From Mycobacterium sp. MBM (GTDB lineage: Bacteria; Actinomycetota; Actinomycetes; Mycobacteriales; Mycobacteriaceae): DNA of 64,000 nucleotides. Where the stretch lies: the NCBI GenBank assembly GCA_021648845.1, contig JAKJHY010000002.1, positions 124,001 to 188,000 on the forward strand, in the 5' to 3' direction. The notes beneath the pieces were generated by a model that saw only the letters and a list, made by a program, of their open reading frames with translations, was not told where the DNA came from and searched no databases. The position numbers were made by a program, and so were the translations under genes. Shown piece after piece: positions 8,833 to 19,818 of the stretch (its first letter is position 1; each line of letters begins with the position of its first letter).

Positions 8833-9804
8833 ATGCATGCCATCGAAGTCGCTCAGACCGGCGGACCCGAGGTCCTGAACTACGTCGAGAAGGACACCCC
8901 CACCCCCGGGCCGGGGCAGGTACTCATCAAGGCCGAGGCGATCGGCGTGAACTTCATCGACACCTATTTCCGGTCCGGGCTCTACCCGCGCGAGACACCG
9001 TTCGTGGTGGGCAGCGAGGTGTGCGGAACGGTGGCCGCCGTCGGCGAGGATGTCGCGGCGCTGGCTGTCGGTGACCGGGTGGTGACGGCCAACGCGGTCG
9101 GTGCGTACGCCGAATTCTCTTTGGCCCCGGCCGATTACGTGGCCTACGTACCCGATGAGGTGGCGCCCGACGCGGTGGCCTCGGCCCTGCTGAAGGGGAT
9201 GACGGCGCACTACCTGCTCAAGTCGGTGTACGCCGTGCAATCCAATGACACGATCCTGGTGCACGCCGGCGCCGGCGGCGTCGGGCTGATCTTGACCCAG
9301 TGGGCCACCAGCCTGGGGACCAGGGTGATCACCACCGCCTCCACCCCGGAGAAGGCGGAGCTGTCCCGCCGGGCCGGGGCGGTCGAGGTGCTGGCCTACC
9401 CGGAGGACGCGCAGGAGTTCGTGGCCACCGTCAAACGGTTGTCGGGCGGCGGTGTGGCCGCGGTGTATGACGGGGTGGGTGCCAGCACGTTCGAAGCCAG
9501 CCTGGCCAGCCTCGCGGTGCGCGGCACGCTGGCCCTGTTCGGGGCCGCCAGCGGCCCGGTGCCCCCGTTCGACCCGCAGCGGCTCAATACCGCTGGCTCG
9601 GTGTTCCTGACCCGCCCGAGCCTGGGCGCCTACACCCGGACTGCAGACGAGTTCTCCTGGCGTGCCGGGGAGTTGATCAACGCCATCGCCGACGGTTCGA
9701 TCAGCATCACGGTCAGCGAACGCTACCCGCTCGCGGAGGCGGCGCGGGCGCACACCGATCTGCAGGGCCGAAAGACCGTCGGCTCGGTGGTGCTGGTGCC
9801 TTAG
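8833..9804 (+). CDS. qor: Quinone oxidoreductase (zeta-crystallin/QOR type)
   Basis: A 323-residue zinc-free medium-chain reductase. It has AIGVNFIDTYFRSGLYP near residue 40, the NADPH-binding HAGAGGVG near residue 145, and no zinc-ligand cysteines. The start MHAIEV matches the mycobacterial orthologue as I remember it (Rv1454c); an upstream in-frame ATG at 8818 is less likely. Such enzymes reduce quinones or alkenals with NADPH. The gene neighbours ctaB and tkt as in M. tuberculosis. It converges with and overlaps the DUF4349 gene by 4 bases. Confidence 0.88.
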   Translation: MHAIEVAQTGGPEVLNYVEKDTPTPGPGQVLIKAEAIGVNFIDTYFRSGLYPRETPFVVGSEVCGTVAAVGEDVAALAVGDRVVTANAVGAYAEFSLAPADYVAYVPDEVAPDAVASALLKGMTAHYLLKSVYAVQSNDTILVHAGAGGVGLILTQWATSLGTRVITTASTPEKAELSRRAGAVEVLAYPEDAQEFVATVKRLSGGGVAAVYDGVGASTFEASLASLAVRGTLALFGAASGPVPPFDPQRLNTAGSVFLTRPSLGAYTRTADEFSWRAGELINAIADGSISITVSERYPLAEAARAHTDLQGRKTVGSVVLVP

Positions 9805-10661
9805 CGGCGCAGTCTGATCAACCGGTACAGGCCGAACAGCAGCGCCGAGACGACGACGGCGGCCCCGACCCAGGGCAGCAGCAGACCGACGAGCAGCAGC
9901 AGGTTCGACCCGGTGTCCACCAGGGCATCCCAGCCGCGTTCGACCTGGCCGAAGAACCCCTGATACTGCTCGGGGGCCGGGCCGCCGGCCTGCCCGGCAA
10001 TGAGGTTGACGGTGATGGTGCTGTAGCTGATCTGCTCGCCGAGCGCGGCGCGTTGTGCGCGCAGGCTGTCCAGGTCGGCCTGCCGCTGCGAGAGCGCGTT
10101 CTCCGCCTCGATCAGCGCGGACGGGTCGCGGGCGTCGCGCATGATCGCCAGCAGGCGATCCACCGAGGTCTGCAGCGCCTTGATCCGGGCGTCCAGGTCC
10201 ACCCGCTGGCTGGTGACGTCCTCGGCCTGCATGTCCAGCGACTCCACCGTGCCGAGGCCCTTCAGACCGTCGATGACGGGGTCGAGCCTGTCCGCGGGAA
10301 CCCGCAGCGTGAGGGTGATCCGGGCGCGGTCCAGCGCCGACCCGCCGTACTCGGTGCGGCCGTCGACGCGCCCACCGGAATCGGCGGCCAGCGCCGTCGC
10401 GCGGTCCGCCGCCTCCGGCGGATCGTCGGCGGTGATGGAGATGGTGGCGGTCTTGACGACGTCGCGTTGCACCGCCGGCGGCGCCTGCGGCGCGTCCTGG
10501 GGCGCCGGACCGGTGAGCGGCGCGGGCGCGGCCGATCCGCCCTCGGTCTTGAAATCCTGGCCCGAACCCGGTGCGCCCGGTGGGCCGCCGGCCGAGCACG
10601 CGGCGAGGGCGAACAGCACGACGAGGCCGGCCAGCGCTCGCAACAGCCACCCGATGATCAT
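9801..10661 (-). CDS. DUF4349 lipoprotein
   Basis: A 286-residue predicted lipoprotein with lipobox LAAC at about residues 18-21. Then follow a Pro/Ala-rich linker, a DUF4349-like alpha/beta part (VVKTATISITADDP, LTLRVPADRLDPVIDGL), a coiled coil near residues 165-205 and a final membrane helix with an RRLIRLRR-like tail. Function unknown; the topology suggests an envelope protein anchored at both ends. The ATG at 10661 was chosen because it places the hydrophobic signal directly after the start. Confidence 0.75.
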   Translation of the reverse strand: MIIGWLLRALAGLVVLFALAACSAGGPPGAPGSGQDFKTEGGSAAPAPLTGPAPQDAPQAPPAVQRDVVKTATISITADDPPEAADRATALAADSGGRVDGRTEYGGSALDRARITLTLRVPADRLDPVIDGLKGLGTVESLDMQAEDVTSQRVDLDARIKALQTSVDRLLAIMRDARDPSALIEAENALSQRQADLDSLRAQRAALGEQISYSTITVNLIAGQAGGPAPEQYQGFFGQVERGWDALVDTGSNLLLLVGLLLPWVGAAVVVSALLFGLYRLIRLRR

Positions 10662-10704
10662 GAAATCCCATAGTAGGGAATCGGGGCCGTATTTCGGCCC
10701 GAAC

Positions 10705-11646
10705 CTAGACCGGTTGCGCCGCCGGGAACGCCCAGGTCCCGTCCAGGATCTCGGCACGCGGCCGGTACATCCGCACCACGTAGTTCCAGCCGTCGGTGAT
10801 CGGCAGCAGGTTGGGCCCCTGCTCACCGCCGAACCGGACGATGGCGCTGCCGTCGGGCTCGCGAACGGCGGTGATGTTGTTCACCGAGTAGGCGTTACGC
10901 GGGTTCGGAGTGAAGTAGCCGTTCTTGTCGTAGACCGTGATCGACCAGAAGCCGTCCACCGGAACGTCTTTGACGGTGAGCGTGTGCGCGGCGACACCGT
11001 CGTTGGCGGCCGGGACCACCGACTGGTACAGCGCGTCGCGTTCGGGGTTCCCGCCCCACGCGTACGCCGTCCCGATGAGGTGACGCACCGGATCGACGCC
11101 GGCTTTCGGGCCGAAGGTGCGCCGCGTATCGGGCACCGTCGTCGACAGGGTGATCAGCGCGTCGCGCACGGTCTGCTGGCTGACCGGATCCCAGTCGGGC
11201 ACGGTGAAGCTGCCCCGATCGGCCTGGGTGACGGTCACGGCATCCTGCAGGGCGTGCACCGCGGCCAGGTCGCCGGGATCGTCGGGGTCGACCAACGTCC
11301 TGATGGCGGTCAGCACGTACCGGGTCCCGATATCCGCGCGGGTGAGCGTCAGCTCGGCGGGCGCATAGACGACGGTCGGCACGTAATGGTCCTCGGTGAT
11401 GACCTGCAGCGACATGAACCGCCCGGCGCTGTCGGGCAGTGTGATGGTCACCGGCCCGGCGTCGAGGTCGAACACCCCGGCCGAGTACAGCGTGTCCCGG
11501 TTCTGCCGGATCACCACCTGGCTGTCCACCGGGCTGAGTTCACGGAAATGGTGCAGGGTCGCGAAGCCGCCGTCGGCGACGATGTTGGCGAAGTACAGAT
11601 CCGATTCCGCGCGGGCGAACGTGTCGGGGCTGACGGTCATGGGCAT
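10705..11646 (-). CDS. DUF1254/DUF1214 protein
   Basis: A 313-residue protein with a DUF1254 region in the N-terminal half (NRDTLYSAGVFDLDAGP, DSAGRFMSLQVITEDHY) and a C-terminal DUF1214 region (GFWSITVYDKNGYFTPNP). No signal peptide is visible. The biochemical role of the family is not established. It lies between the DUF4349 lipoprotein and ctaB on the same strand. Confidence 0.8.
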   Translation of the reverse strand: MPMTVSPDTFARAESDLYFANIVADGGFATLHHFRELSPVDSQVVIRQNRDTLYSAGVFDLDAGPVTITLPDSAGRFMSLQVITEDHYVPTVVYAPAELTLTRADIGTRYVLTAIRTLVDPDDPGDLAAVHALQDAVTVTQADRGSFTVPDWDPVSQQTVRDALITLSTTVPDTRRTFGPKAGVDPVRHLIGTAYAWGGNPERDALYQSVVPAANDGVAAHTLTVKDVPVDGFWSITVYDKNGYFTPNPRNAYSVNNITAVREPDGSAIVRFGGEQGPNLLPITDGWNYVVRMYRPRAEILDGTWAFPAAQPV

Positions 11647-11662
11647 GACCAGACCGTAGCGC

Positions 11663-12589
11663 TCAGAACAGTGTCGGCAGCGCCAAAGCGGAATCGACGG
11701 CCAGCGCGCAGAACACCACCGCCAGGTAGTTGTTGGACTGCAGGAACAGCCGCAGCGGCTTCACCGGCTGCCCGCGCTTGACGCCCGAGTACAGCTGATG
11801 CGCCATCACCAGGAACCATGCCCCGGCCAGGGCGGCCACCGATGCGTACAGCCAGCCGGTGGCCAGCGCGAGGGTCAGCGTCGTGAGCACGGTCAGCCAG
11901 GTGTAGATCAGGATCTGGCGGGTGACCTCGCGTTCGGTGGCCACCACGGGCAGCATCGGCACCCCGGCGGCTTTGTAGTCTTCTTTGTAGCGCATGGCCA
12001 GCGCCCAGGTGTGCGGCGGCGTCCAGAAGAAGATGATCAGGAACATCACCAGCGCGGGCCATTGGATGGTCCCGGTCACCGCCGACCAGCCGATCATCAC
12101 CGGCATACAGCCGGCCGCCCCACCCCACACCACATTCTGCGAGGTGCGGCGCTTGAGCAGCAGGGTGTAGACGAAGACGTAGAACGCAATGGTCGCCAGC
12201 GCCAAGACGCCGGAGAGCAGGTTGGTGGTCCGCCACAGCCACGCGAACGACCCTACGGTCAGCGCCAGCCCGAAGATCAGTGCGTGCCGGGTCGGCACCG
12301 ACGCCCTGGCCAGCGGCCGCAACGCAGTGCGTTTCATCACCTTGTCGATATCGGCGTCGGCAACGCAGTTCAGCGTGTTGGCGCCGGCGGCGGCCATCAT
12401 GCCGCCGATCAGGGTGTTCAGGATGAGCAGCGGGTCAACGGTGCCGCGGTCGGCCAGCAGCATGGCCGGGATGGTCGTGACCAGCAACAGCTCGATCACC
12501 CGGGGCTTGGTCAACGCCAGGTACGACAGAACGGTGGTTCGTACCCGATTCGGTGCGCCACTGACCGGCCGGCGCTCGCGAATGCTCAC
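11663..12589 (-). CDS. ctaB: Protoheme IX farnesyltransferase (heme O synthase)
   Basis: A 308-residue membrane prenyltransferase that adds a farnesyl group to heme b to make heme O for cytochrome oxidase. It has the UbiA-family Asp motif [15 protein letters not shown] near residue 85, the second loop [14 protein letters not shown] near residue 200, and about eight to nine helices. The start is a GTG preceded by AAGGAG eight bases upstream; the frame is open for another 160 bases, but that stretch does not resemble the family. It is divergent from tkt as in M. tuberculosis. Confidence 0.95.
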   Translation of the reverse strand: MSIRERRPVSGAPNRVRTTVLSYLALTKPRVIELLLVTTIPAMLLADRGTVDPLLILNTLIGGMMAAAGANTLNCVADADIDKVMKRTALRPLARASVPTRHALIFGLALTVGSFAWLWRTTNLLSGVLALATIAFYVFVYTLLLKRRTSQNVVWGGAAGCMPVMIGWSAVTGTIQWPALVMFLIIFFWTPPHTWALAMRYKEDYKAAGVPMLPVVATEREVTRQILIYTWLTVLTTLTLALATGWLYASVAALAGAWFLVMAHQLYSGVKRGQPVKPLRLFLQSNNYLAVVFCALAVDSALALPTLF

Positions 12590-12807
12590 GCAAATAACTC
12601 CTTGGCGACGGTCACGCGGGCTTCTACTACAGACGATGGTAGACCGCACCGCAGTGTGCTCTGCACCGCAGGGTCGGTGTCGGAGTTGTTCTCCCGTTAA
12701 CGCCCGCAAAACCCTGCACCAACCGGTCTGCAGTGCACTACTCCCCCGCACTAGGGTGTTTGGGGTAGCGACGTCCGCAGCGCAGAGAGAATTTAGGAGT
12801 GACGGTA

Positions 12808-14898
12808 GTGACCACCGCCGAAGAGATAACTGCCCTCACGCAACCGAACCATCCCGACGATTGGTCCGATCTCGACACGGTCGCGGTGGACACCGTGCGG
12901 GTGCTGGCCGCCGACGCGGTGCAGAAGGTCGGCAACGGCCACCCCGGCACCGCAATGAGCCTGGCCCCGCTGGCGTACACCCTGTTCCAGCGCCAGATGC
13001 GCCACGATCCGTCCGATACCCACTGGATCGGTCGGGACCGTTTCGTGCTGTCCTGCGGGCATTCCAGCCTCACCATCTACCTGCAGCTGTACCTGGGCGG
13101 GTTCGGGCTGGAACTCGACGATATCGAGGCGCTACGGACCTGGAAGTCCAAGACCCCGGGCCATCCCGAGTTCCGGCACACCAAGGGCGTGGAGATCACC
13201 ACCGGACCGCTCGGTCAGGGACTCGCCTCGGCGGTCGGTATGGCGATGGCCGCCCGCTACGAACGCGGTCTGTTCGACCCGGAGGCCCCGGCCGGCACGA
13301 GTCCGTTCGACCACTACATCTACGTCATCGCCTCCGACGGCGATATCGAAGAGGGTGTGACCAGTGAGGCCTCGTCGCTCGCGGGCACCCAGCAGCTGGG
13401 CAACCTGATCGTGTTCTACGACAAGAACCACATCTCCATCGAGCACGACACCGATATCGCGTTGAGCGAGAACGTCGCCGACCGCTACCGCGCCTACGGC
13501 TGGCATGTCCAGGAGATCGTCGGCGGCGAGAATGTCGTCGGTATCGAGGAGGCCATCGCCGAGGCCAAGAAGGTGACCGACAAGCCGTCGTTCATCTCGG
13601 TGCGCACCATCATCGGCTATCCCGCACCGACGAAGATGAACACCGGCGGCGTGCACGGGTCGGCCCTCGGCGACGACGAGGTGGCCGCCACCAAGAAGAT
13701 CCTCGGCTTCGATCCCGACAAGAAGTTCGAGGTCCGCGACGAGGTCATCGCGCACACCCGCAAGCTCGTCGACCGCGGCCGCGAGGCGCACGAGAAGTGG
13801 CAGACCGATTTCGATGCCTGGGCGCAGCGCGAGCCGGAACGCAAGAAGCTGCTGGACCGGCTGACCGCCGAGGAGCTACCCGAGGGCTGGGACGCAGACT
13901 TGACGTACTGGGAGCCCGGCTCCAAGGCCGTCGCCACCCGCGCCGCGTTCGGTCAGGTACTCAACGACGTCGCCCCCAAGCTGCCCGAATTGTGGGGTGG
14001 CTCGGCCGATCTCGCGGGCAGCAACAACACCACCATCAAGGGCGTGAAATCGTTCGGCCCGCCCAGCATCTCCACCGAGGATTTCACCGCCGACTGGTAT
14101 GGCCGGGTGCTGCACTTCGGCATCCGCGAGCACGCCATGGGCGCCATCTTGTCCGGCATCGTGCTGCACGGCCCGACCCGCGCCTTCGGGGGCACCTTCC
14201 TGCAATTCTCCGATTACATGCGTCCCGCGGTGCGCCTCGCCTCGCTGATGGATATCGACACCATCTACATCTGGACCCACGACTCCATCGGCCTGGGTGA
14301 GGACGGCCCCACCCACCAGCCGATCGAACACCTCTCCGCGCTGCGGGCCATCCCGAACCTGTCGGTGGTGCGCCCGGGCGACCCGAACGAGACGGCCTAC
14401 GCCTGGCGCAGCATCATCGCCCGCGGCAACGGCAGCGGCCCGGTCGGTTTCATCCTGACCCGACAGGGCATCCCGGTACTGGAGGGAACCGACTCCGACG
14501 GTGTCGCCAGGGGCGGCTACGTCCTCGGCGGCGACAATGCCGCCGACGCCGAGGTCATCATCATCGCGACCGGTTCCGAACTGCAACTGGCGGTGGAGGC
14601 CAAGAAACTGCTGGCCGACAAGGACGTGGTGGCGGCCGTCGTGTCGATGCCCTGCGTCGAGTGGTTCGAGTCCCAGCCCAAGGAGTACCGGGATTCGGTG
14701 CTGCCGCCCGGTGTGTCCGCCCGCGTCGCGGTCGAGGCCGGGATCGCGCAGTCCTGGCACAAGCTCGTCGGCGACACCGGCGAGATCATCTCGATCGAGC
14801 ACTACGGCGAGTCCGCCGATGACAAGACGTTGTTCCGTGAGTTCGGCTTCACCGCTGAAGCCGTCGTCGCTGCGGCCGAACGCACCTTGGATAACTAG
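12808..14898 (+). CDS. tkt: Transketolase
   Basis: A 696-residue thiamine-diphosphate enzyme that moves two-carbon units between pentose, triose and tetrose phosphates. Visible motifs are [11 protein letters not shown], the ThDP motif GDGDIEEG...N (near residue 155), the EHAMG glutamate region (near residue 440), and a C-terminal transketolase domain. Two in-frame GTG starts exist (12799 and 12808). The second sits eight bases after AGGAG and gives [10 protein letters not shown], matching the orthologue. First gene of the tkt-tal-zwf-opcA-pgl operon. Confidence 0.97.
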   Translation: MTTAEEITALTQPNHPDDWSDLDTVAVDTVRVLAADAVQKVGNGHPGTAMSLAPLAYTLFQRQMRHDPSDTHWIGRDRFVLSCGHSSLTIYLQLYLGGFGLELDDIEALRTWKSKTPGHPEFRHTKGVEITTGPLGQGLASAVGMAMAARYERGLFDPEAPAGTSPFDHYIYVIASDGDIEEGVTSEASSLAGTQQLGNLIVFYDKNHISIEHDTDIALSENVADRYRAYGWHVQEIVGGENVVGIEEAIAEAKKVTDKPSFISVRTIIGYPAPTKMNTGGVHGSALGDDEVAATKKILGFDPDKKFEVRDEVIAHTRKLVDRGREAHEKWQTDFDAWAQREPERKKLLDRLTAEELPEGWDADLTYWEPGSKAVATRAAFGQVLNDVAPKLPELWGGSADLAGSNNTTIKGVKSFGPPSISTEDFTADWYGRVLHFGIREHAMGAILSGIVLHGPTRAFGGTFLQFSDYMRPAVRLASLMDIDTIYIWTHDSIGLGEDGPTHQPIEHLSALRAIPNLSVVRPGDPNETAYAWRSIIARGNGSGPVGFILTRQGIPVLEGTDSDGVARGGYVLGGDNAADAEVIIIATGSELQLAVEAKKLLADKDVVAAVVSMPCVEWFESQPKEYRDSVLPPGVSARVAVEAGIAQSWHKLVGDTGEIISIEHYGESADDKTLFREFGFTAEAVVAAAERTLDN

Positions 14899-14914
14899 AA
14901 GTTAGGCGAAAATC

Positions 14915-16030
14915 ATGTCCCAGAACCCCAATCTCGCAGCACTATCGGCCGCGGGCGTCTCCGTCTGGCTCGACGACCTGTCCCGCGAACGCCTGCAGAC
15001 CGGCAACCTCGCCGATCTGATCGCCACCAAGAGCGTCGTGGGCGTCACCACCAACCCGTCGATCTTCCAGGCCGCGTTGTCGGCGGGCAACGCCTACGAC
15101 GACCAGGTCAACGAACTCGCCGCCCAGGGCGCCGATGTGGATGCCACCATCCGCACCGTCACCACCGACGATGTGCGTAACGCCTGCGATGTGCTGGCCA
15201 AGACCTACGAGGCGTCCGATGGTGTCGACGGGCGGGTGTCCATCGAGGTGGACCCGCGACTGGCGCACGACACCGACAAGACGATCCTGCAGGCCATCGA
15301 GTTGTGGAAGATCGTCGATCGCCCCAACCTGCTGATCAAGATCCCGGCGACGATGGCCGGCCTGCCCGCCATCACCGCGGTGATCGCCGAGGGCATCTCG
15401 GTCAACGTGACGCTGATCTTCTCGGTGGAGCGCCACCGGCTGGTGATCGACGCCTACCTGGCCGGGCTGGAGAAGGCCAAGGAGGCCGGCCACGATCTGT
15501 CCACGATCCACTCCGTGGCGTCGTTCTTCGTGTCCCGGGTCGACACCGAGATCGATGCCCGGCTGGAGAAGCTCGGCACGCAGGAGGCTATGGACCTGCG
15601 CGGGCAGGCCGGTGTGGCCAACGCCCGGCTCGCCTACGCCGCCTACGAGGAGATGTTCGGCGGGCAGCGTTTCGCCGCGTTGAAGGGGGCGGGCGCCCGG
15701 GTGCAGCGTCCGCTGTGGGCGTCCACCGGGGTGAAGAACCCCGACTACTCGGACACCCTGTACGTGACCGAGCTGGTCGCCCCGAACACCGTGAACACCA
15801 TGCCGGAGAAGACGCTGGACGCCGTCGCCGACCACGGTGTGGTCACCGGCGACACCGTCAGCGGGACGGCGGCCGCCGCCCAGGGCGTGTTCGACGCGCT
15901 GGACGAGGTCGGCATCGATATCGATGACGTGTTCAAGGTCCTCGAGGACGAGGGTGTCGAGAAGTTCGAGAAGTCTTGGGCCGAGCTGTTGGAGGCTACC
16001 CAGGGGCAGCTGGACGCCGCGAAGAAATGA
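14915..16030 (+). CDS. tal: Transaldolase
   Basis: A 371-residue class I aldolase-type enzyme that transfers dihydroxyacetone from sedoheptulose-7-phosphate to glyceraldehyde-3-phosphate. The TTNPSIF motif is at about residue 45 and the Schiff-base lysine region LLIKIPAT at about residue 140. Length fits the actinobacterial Tal type. It follows tkt after 16 bases and overlaps zwf by ATGA. Confidence 0.97.
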   Translation: MSQNPNLAALSAAGVSVWLDDLSRERLQTGNLADLIATKSVVGVTTNPSIFQAALSAGNAYDDQVNELAAQGADVDATIRTVTTDDVRNACDVLAKTYEASDGVDGRVSIEVDPRLAHDTDKTILQAIELWKIVDRPNLLIKIPATMAGLPAITAVIAEGISVNVTLIFSVERHRLVIDAYLAGLEKAKEAGHDLSTIHSVASFFVSRVDTEIDARLEKLGTQEAMDLRGQAGVANARLAYAAYEEMFGGQRFAALKGAGARVQRPLWASTGVKNPDYSDTLYVTELVAPNTVNTMPEKTLDAVADHGVVTGDTVSGTAAAAQGVFDALDEVGIDIDDVFKVLEDEGVEKFEKSWAELLEATQGQLDAAKK

Positions 16031-17565
16031 GCGAGACCGCCGCCGCCTGGCACAACCCGCTGCGGGACAAACGCGATAAGCGCATGCCCCGGATCGCGGG
16101 GCCGTGCGCGGTGGTGATCTTCGGGGTCACCGGCGACCTGGCCCGCAAGAAGCTGATGCCGGCGATCTACGACCTCGCGAACCGCGGTCTGCTGCCGCCC
16201 AGTTTCGCGCTGGTCGGGTTCGCCCGCCGCGACTGGGCGGACGAGGATTTCTCCAAGGTCGTCTACGACGCGGTCAAGCAGCACGCCCGCACCCCGTTCC
16301 GGCAGGAGGTGTGGGACCGTCTCGCCGAGGGATTCCGCTTCGTGCAGGGCGCCTTCGATGACGACGAGGCCTTCGGCCGGCTGGCCGAGACGTTGCACGC
16401 ACTGGACGCAGAGCGCGGCACCGGCGGCAATCATGCGTTCTACCTGTCGATCCCGCCGAAGGCCTTCCCCCAGGTGCTCGAGCAGCTGTCCCGGTCTGGG
16501 CTGGCCGAAAAGCCCGGTGACACCTGGAGCCGGGTGGTCATCGAGAAGCCGTTCGGGCACGACCTGTCCAGCGCCGAGCAACTCAATGCGCTGGTCAACA
16601 GCGTGTTCCCCGAGTCCTCGGTGTTCCGCATCGACCACTATCTCGGCAAGGAGACGGTGCAGAACATCCTGGCGTTGCGCTTCGCCAACGAGATGTTCGA
16701 ACCGATCTGGAATGCCCATTACGTCGACCATGTGCAGATCACGATGGCCGAGGACATCGGTCTGGGTGGGCGCGGTGGCTATTACGACGGTGTCGGTGCC
16801 GCCCGTGACGTCATCCAGAACCACCTGATCCAGCTGCTGGCGCTCACGGCGATGGAGGAGCCGGTCAACTTCTCGCCCGCCGAGCTGCAGGCCGAGAAGA
16901 TCAAGGTGCTCGGCGCCAGCCGGCTGGCGCAGCCGCTGGACCAGACGACCTCGCGGGGCCAGTACGCCGCGGGGTGGCAGGGCGGCGAGAAGGTGGTCGG
17001 GCTGCTCGACGAGGAGGGTTTTTCCGCCACTTCCCTCACCGAGACGTTCGCGGCCATCACCGTCGACGTGGATACCCGGCGATGGGCGGGCGTTCCGTTC
17101 TACCTGCGTACCGGAAAGCGACTGGGCCGCAGGGTCACCGAGATCGCCCTGGTGTTCAAACGGGCACCGCACCTGCCGTTCGACGCCACCATGACCGAGG
17201 AGCTGGGCAAGAACGCGCTGGTGATCCGGGTGCAGCCCGACGAGGGCATCACGCTGCGGTTCGGATCGAAGGTGCCCGGCAATGCCATGGAGGTCCGCGA
17301 TGTCAGCATGGACTTCTCCTACGGCTCGGCGTTCGCCGAGGAGTCACCCGAGGCCTACGAGCGGCTGATCCTCGATGTGCTGTTGGGCGAGCCGTCGCTG
17401 TTCCCGGTGAACGCCGAGGTCGAATTGTCGTGGAAGATCCTCGATCCCGCCCTGGAGTATTGGGCGTCGCACGGTAAGCCCGATACCTACGCGTCCGGCA
17501 CCTGGGGGCCCGATTCGGCCTTCGAGATGCTGCACCGGGCCGGACGGGAATGGAGGCGCCCGTGA
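16027..17565 (+). CDS. zwf: Glucose-6-phosphate 1-dehydrogenase
   Basis: A 512-residue enzyme that oxidises glucose-6-phosphate to 6-phosphogluconolactone and yields NADPH. The cofactor motif [12 protein letters not shown] is near residue 38 and the substrate motif RIDHYLGKE near residue 205. The start overlaps the tal stop codon. OpcA, encoded next, is a known partner of actinobacterial G6PDH, so the two genes probably give one functional complex. Confidence 0.97.
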   Translation: MSETAAAWHNPLRDKRDKRMPRIAGPCAVVIFGVTGDLARKKLMPAIYDLANRGLLPPSFALVGFARRDWADEDFSKVVYDAVKQHARTPFRQEVWDRLAEGFRFVQGAFDDDEAFGRLAETLHALDAERGTGGNHAFYLSIPPKAFPQVLEQLSRSGLAEKPGDTWSRVVIEKPFGHDLSSAEQLNALVNSVFPESSVFRIDHYLGKETVQNILALRFANEMFEPIWNAHYVDHVQITMAEDIGLGGRGGYYDGVGAARDVIQNHLIQLLALTAMEEPVNFSPAELQAEKIKVLGASRLAQPLDQTTSRGQYAAGWQGGEKVVGLLDEEGFSATSLTETFAAITVDVDTRRWAGVPFYLRTGKRLGRRVTEIALVFKRAPHLPFDATMTEELGKNALVIRVQPDEGITLRFGSKVPGNAMEVRDVSMDFSYGSAFAEESPEAYERLILDVLLGEPSLFPVNAEVELSWKILDPALEYWASHGKPDTYASGTWGPDSAFEMLHRAGREWRRP

Positions 17566-18473
17566 TCATCGACCTGCCCGACACCAGTACCGGTGCCATC
17601 AACAAGAAGATCGTGGCCCTGCGCGAGGAGGGCGGCGCGATCACCCTCGGCCGGGTGCTGACACTGGTGATCGCCCCGGACACCGAAGCGGTGCTGGAGG
17701 ATTCGATCGAGGCAGCCAACGCTGCCAGCCGTGAGCATCCCTGCCGTGTGATCGTGGTGATCCCCGGGGACAGGCTGAGTCTGGAGGCTCGCCTTGACGC
17801 GCAGTTGCGGGTGGGCAGCGACGCGGGCGCCAACGAGGTGGTGGTGCTGCGGTTGTCCGGCCCGCTGGCCAACCATGCCAGCAGCGTGGTCATCCCGTTC
17901 CTATTGCCCGATACGCCGGTGGTGACCTGGTGGCCCGATCTCGCTCCGGCGGTGCCCGCCCAGGATCCGCTGGGCCGCTTGGCAATCCGCCGGATCACCG
18001 ATGCCACCAACGGTGAGGACCCGCTGGCCTGCATCAAGAGCAGGCTCGCCGGGTACACCGCCGGGGACACCGATCTGGCCTGGAGCCGCATCACCTACTG
18101 GCGTGCGCTACTGACCGCCGCGGTGGATCAGGCACCGCACGAGCCGATCACGGCGGCGGTGGTGTCCGGGCTGAAGGACGAGCCGGCCCTCGACATCCTG
18201 GCCGGCTGGCTGGCCGGCCGGCTGAACTGCCCCGTGACCCGCACGGTGGGCGACCTCAAGGTGGAATTGACCCGGCCGAGCGAGACGATCACGTTGAGTC
18301 GCCCGCAGGACGGTGTCACTGCAACCCTCACCCGCACCGGTAAGCCCGATGCACAGATCCCGTTGGCGCGCAGGGAAACCCGTGATTGCCTCGCCGAGGA
18401 CATGCGGCGCCTGGATGCCGACGATATCTATCTGGAAGCGCTGCACGGAATCGACAAGGTGAGCTATGTCTGA
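17562..18473 (+). CDS. opcA: G6PDH assembly/activator protein OpcA
   Basis: A 303-residue OpcA-family protein with IIDLPDT at the start, [11 protein letters not shown] near residue 60, and VTWWPDLAP near residue 120. The GTG start overlaps the zwf stop codon (GTGA) and gives the usual N-terminus. OpcA is needed for full G6PDH activity in cyanobacteria and actinobacteria. It also overlaps pgl by eight bases, so zwf-opcA-pgl form one translational unit. Confidence 0.93.
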   Translation: MIIDLPDTSTGAINKKIVALREEGGAITLGRVLTLVIAPDTEAVLEDSIEAANAASREHPCRVIVVIPGDRLSLEARLDAQLRVGSDAGANEVVVLRLSGPLANHASSVVIPFLLPDTPVVTWWPDLAPAVPAQDPLGRLAIRRITDATNGEDPLACIKSRLAGYTAGDTDLAWSRITYWRALLTAAVDQAPHEPITAAVVSGLKDEPALDILAGWLAGRLNCPVTRTVGDLKVELTRPSETITLSRPQDGVTATLTRTGKPDAQIPLARRETRDCLAEDMRRLDADDIYLEALHGIDKVSYV

Positions 18474-19185
18474 ACAGAAGATCGAGATCTATGTCGATGC
18501 CGGCGAGCTTGCCGCCGCCGCCGGCGCGCGGCTGGTGGGCACCATCACCTCAGCGATCGCCAATCGCGGTAAGGCGGTGATCGTGCTCACCGGCGGGACG
18601 GTGGGGATCGCCCTGCTGCGCCACGTCGCCGAGTACGCGCCCGACGTCGACTGGTCCAAGGTGCAGCTGTTCTGGGGTGACGAGCGCTTCGTGCCCGCCG
18701 AGGACGAAGACCGCAACTACCGTCAGGCCCGCGAGGCGCTGCTGGAAACGATCTCCATCCCGTCGGCGAATGTGCACGAGATGGCCGCCAGCGACGGCGA
18801 GTTCGGCGACGATATCGAGCGGGCGGCCCGGGCGTACGAGAAGCTGCTGCCCGAGGAGTTCGATGTGCACCTGCTCGGGATGGGCGGTGAGGGCCATGTC
18901 AATTCACTGTTCCCCGACACCGATGCGGTACGTGAGGATTCCCGACTGGTTGTGGCGGTCACCGATTCGCCCAAGCCGCCACCGCGTCGCATCACGCTGA
19001 CGCTGCCCGCCGTGCGGCGCGCCCGCGAGGTGTGGCTGGTGGTGGCCGGGGCCGAGAAGGCCGAGGCAGCTGCCGCTGCGATCGGCGGTGCGGACCCGGT
19101 CGACATACCCGCCGCAGGCGCGCTCGGGCGGGAGGCCACCGTGTGGTTGCTGGACAAGGCCGCGGCGGGCGCACTGGCCGAGTAA
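18466..19185 (+). CDS. pgl: 6-Phosphogluconolactonase
   Basis: A 239-residue enzyme of the NagB/6PGL fold that hydrolyses 6-phosphogluconolactone. It has [11 protein letters not shown] near residue 40, the [16 protein letters not shown] motif near residue 68, and [13 protein letters not shown] near residue 138. Last gene of the pentose-phosphate operon. Also known as devB in mycobacteria. Confidence 0.94.
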   Translation: MSEQKIEIYVDAGELAAAAGARLVGTITSAIANRGKAVIVLTGGTVGIALLRHVAEYAPDVDWSKVQLFWGDERFVPAEDEDRNYRQAREALLETISIPSANVHEMAASDGEFGDDIERAARAYEKLLPEEFDVHLLGMGGEGHVNSLFPDTDAVREDSRLVVAVTDSPKPPPRRITLTLPAVRRAREVWLVVAGAEKAEAAAAAIGGADPVDIPAAGALGREATVWLLDKAAAGALAE

Positions 19186-19201
19186 ATCCCCGGCCAGCGT
19201 C

Positions 19202-19333
19202 TCAGTCGTCGGGCAGACGTTCTGGGCACTGGTCGGCCAGCGCCTCCCCGTAGCCTGCCAGGTAGTCAGCCACCGCCCTGGCCGAGCCGGCGTCGGGACG
19301 AAGCCGCACGCTTCCGTAACAGAAGTTCGCCAT
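19202..19333 (-). CDS. Possible 43-residue small protein
   Basis: Starts MANFCYGSVRLRP and ends ERLPDD, with strongly GC-rich third codon positions. It fills most of the gap between pgl and the next rightward gene. No ribosome site is clear and I recognise no family. It could be a true small protein, the end of a decayed gene, or chance in a high-GC gap. Confidence 0.3.
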   Translation of the reverse strand: MANFCYGSVRLRPDAGSARAVADYLAGYGEALADQCPERLPDD

Positions 19334-19390
19334 ACTTATTCAGACGCACCTTGGCCCGTTTCCGTTCCCGGTGCGGCCATACTGGCTGAT

Positions 19391-19762
19391 ATGGCAGACA
19401 AGGGTGACGGTCGTACCCGTCCGGCGGCGCGGCGCATCAGGACGCTGACGCAGGCGGCGTTGAACGCCGACGCGACCGTGGTGCAGGTCGAAACTCTGCT
19501 CACCGACCTCGACCGCACCGTGGTGACGCTGAACAACTCGATCGGTGATCTGGATGTCACCCTGGACCGGTTCAACAGGACCATCACCAGCATCGACGAG
19601 CTGGCGCCCCGGCTGATCGCGATGGTGGAGCGTCTGGAGCTGATCGTGTCCCGGGTCGAGGCGATGGTCGAGATCGGCGAGGCCATCGCGTCGCCGCTGG
19701 CCGCCGTCGAGGGCGCCGTGCGCGGCGCACTCTCTCAGGTGCGCCGCGCCGCCCGGATCTAG
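19391..19762 (+). CDS. Hypothetical coiled-coil protein
   Basis: A 123-residue protein, basic at the start (RTRPAARR), then almost entirely alpha-helical with heptad-like spacing of Leu/Val (LLTDLDRTVVTLNNSIGDLD, MVERLELIVSRVEAMVEIGE). No signal or membrane helix. Its place right after pgl suggests the counterpart of the small conserved gene near Rv1444c in M. tuberculosis. That is from memory of gene order, not alignment. Function unknown. Confidence 0.6.
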   Translation: MADKGDGRTRPAARRIRTLTQAALNADATVVQVETLLTDLDRTVVTLNNSIGDLDVTLDRFNRTITSIDELAPRLIAMVERLELIVSRVEAMVEIGEAIASPLAAVEGAVRGALSQVRRAARI

Positions 19763-19818
19763 CGCCGGCGGGCGGGGTTCTCTTCGCTGTTTAGTTTTCA
19801 AGGTGCGTGAAGACTTAG

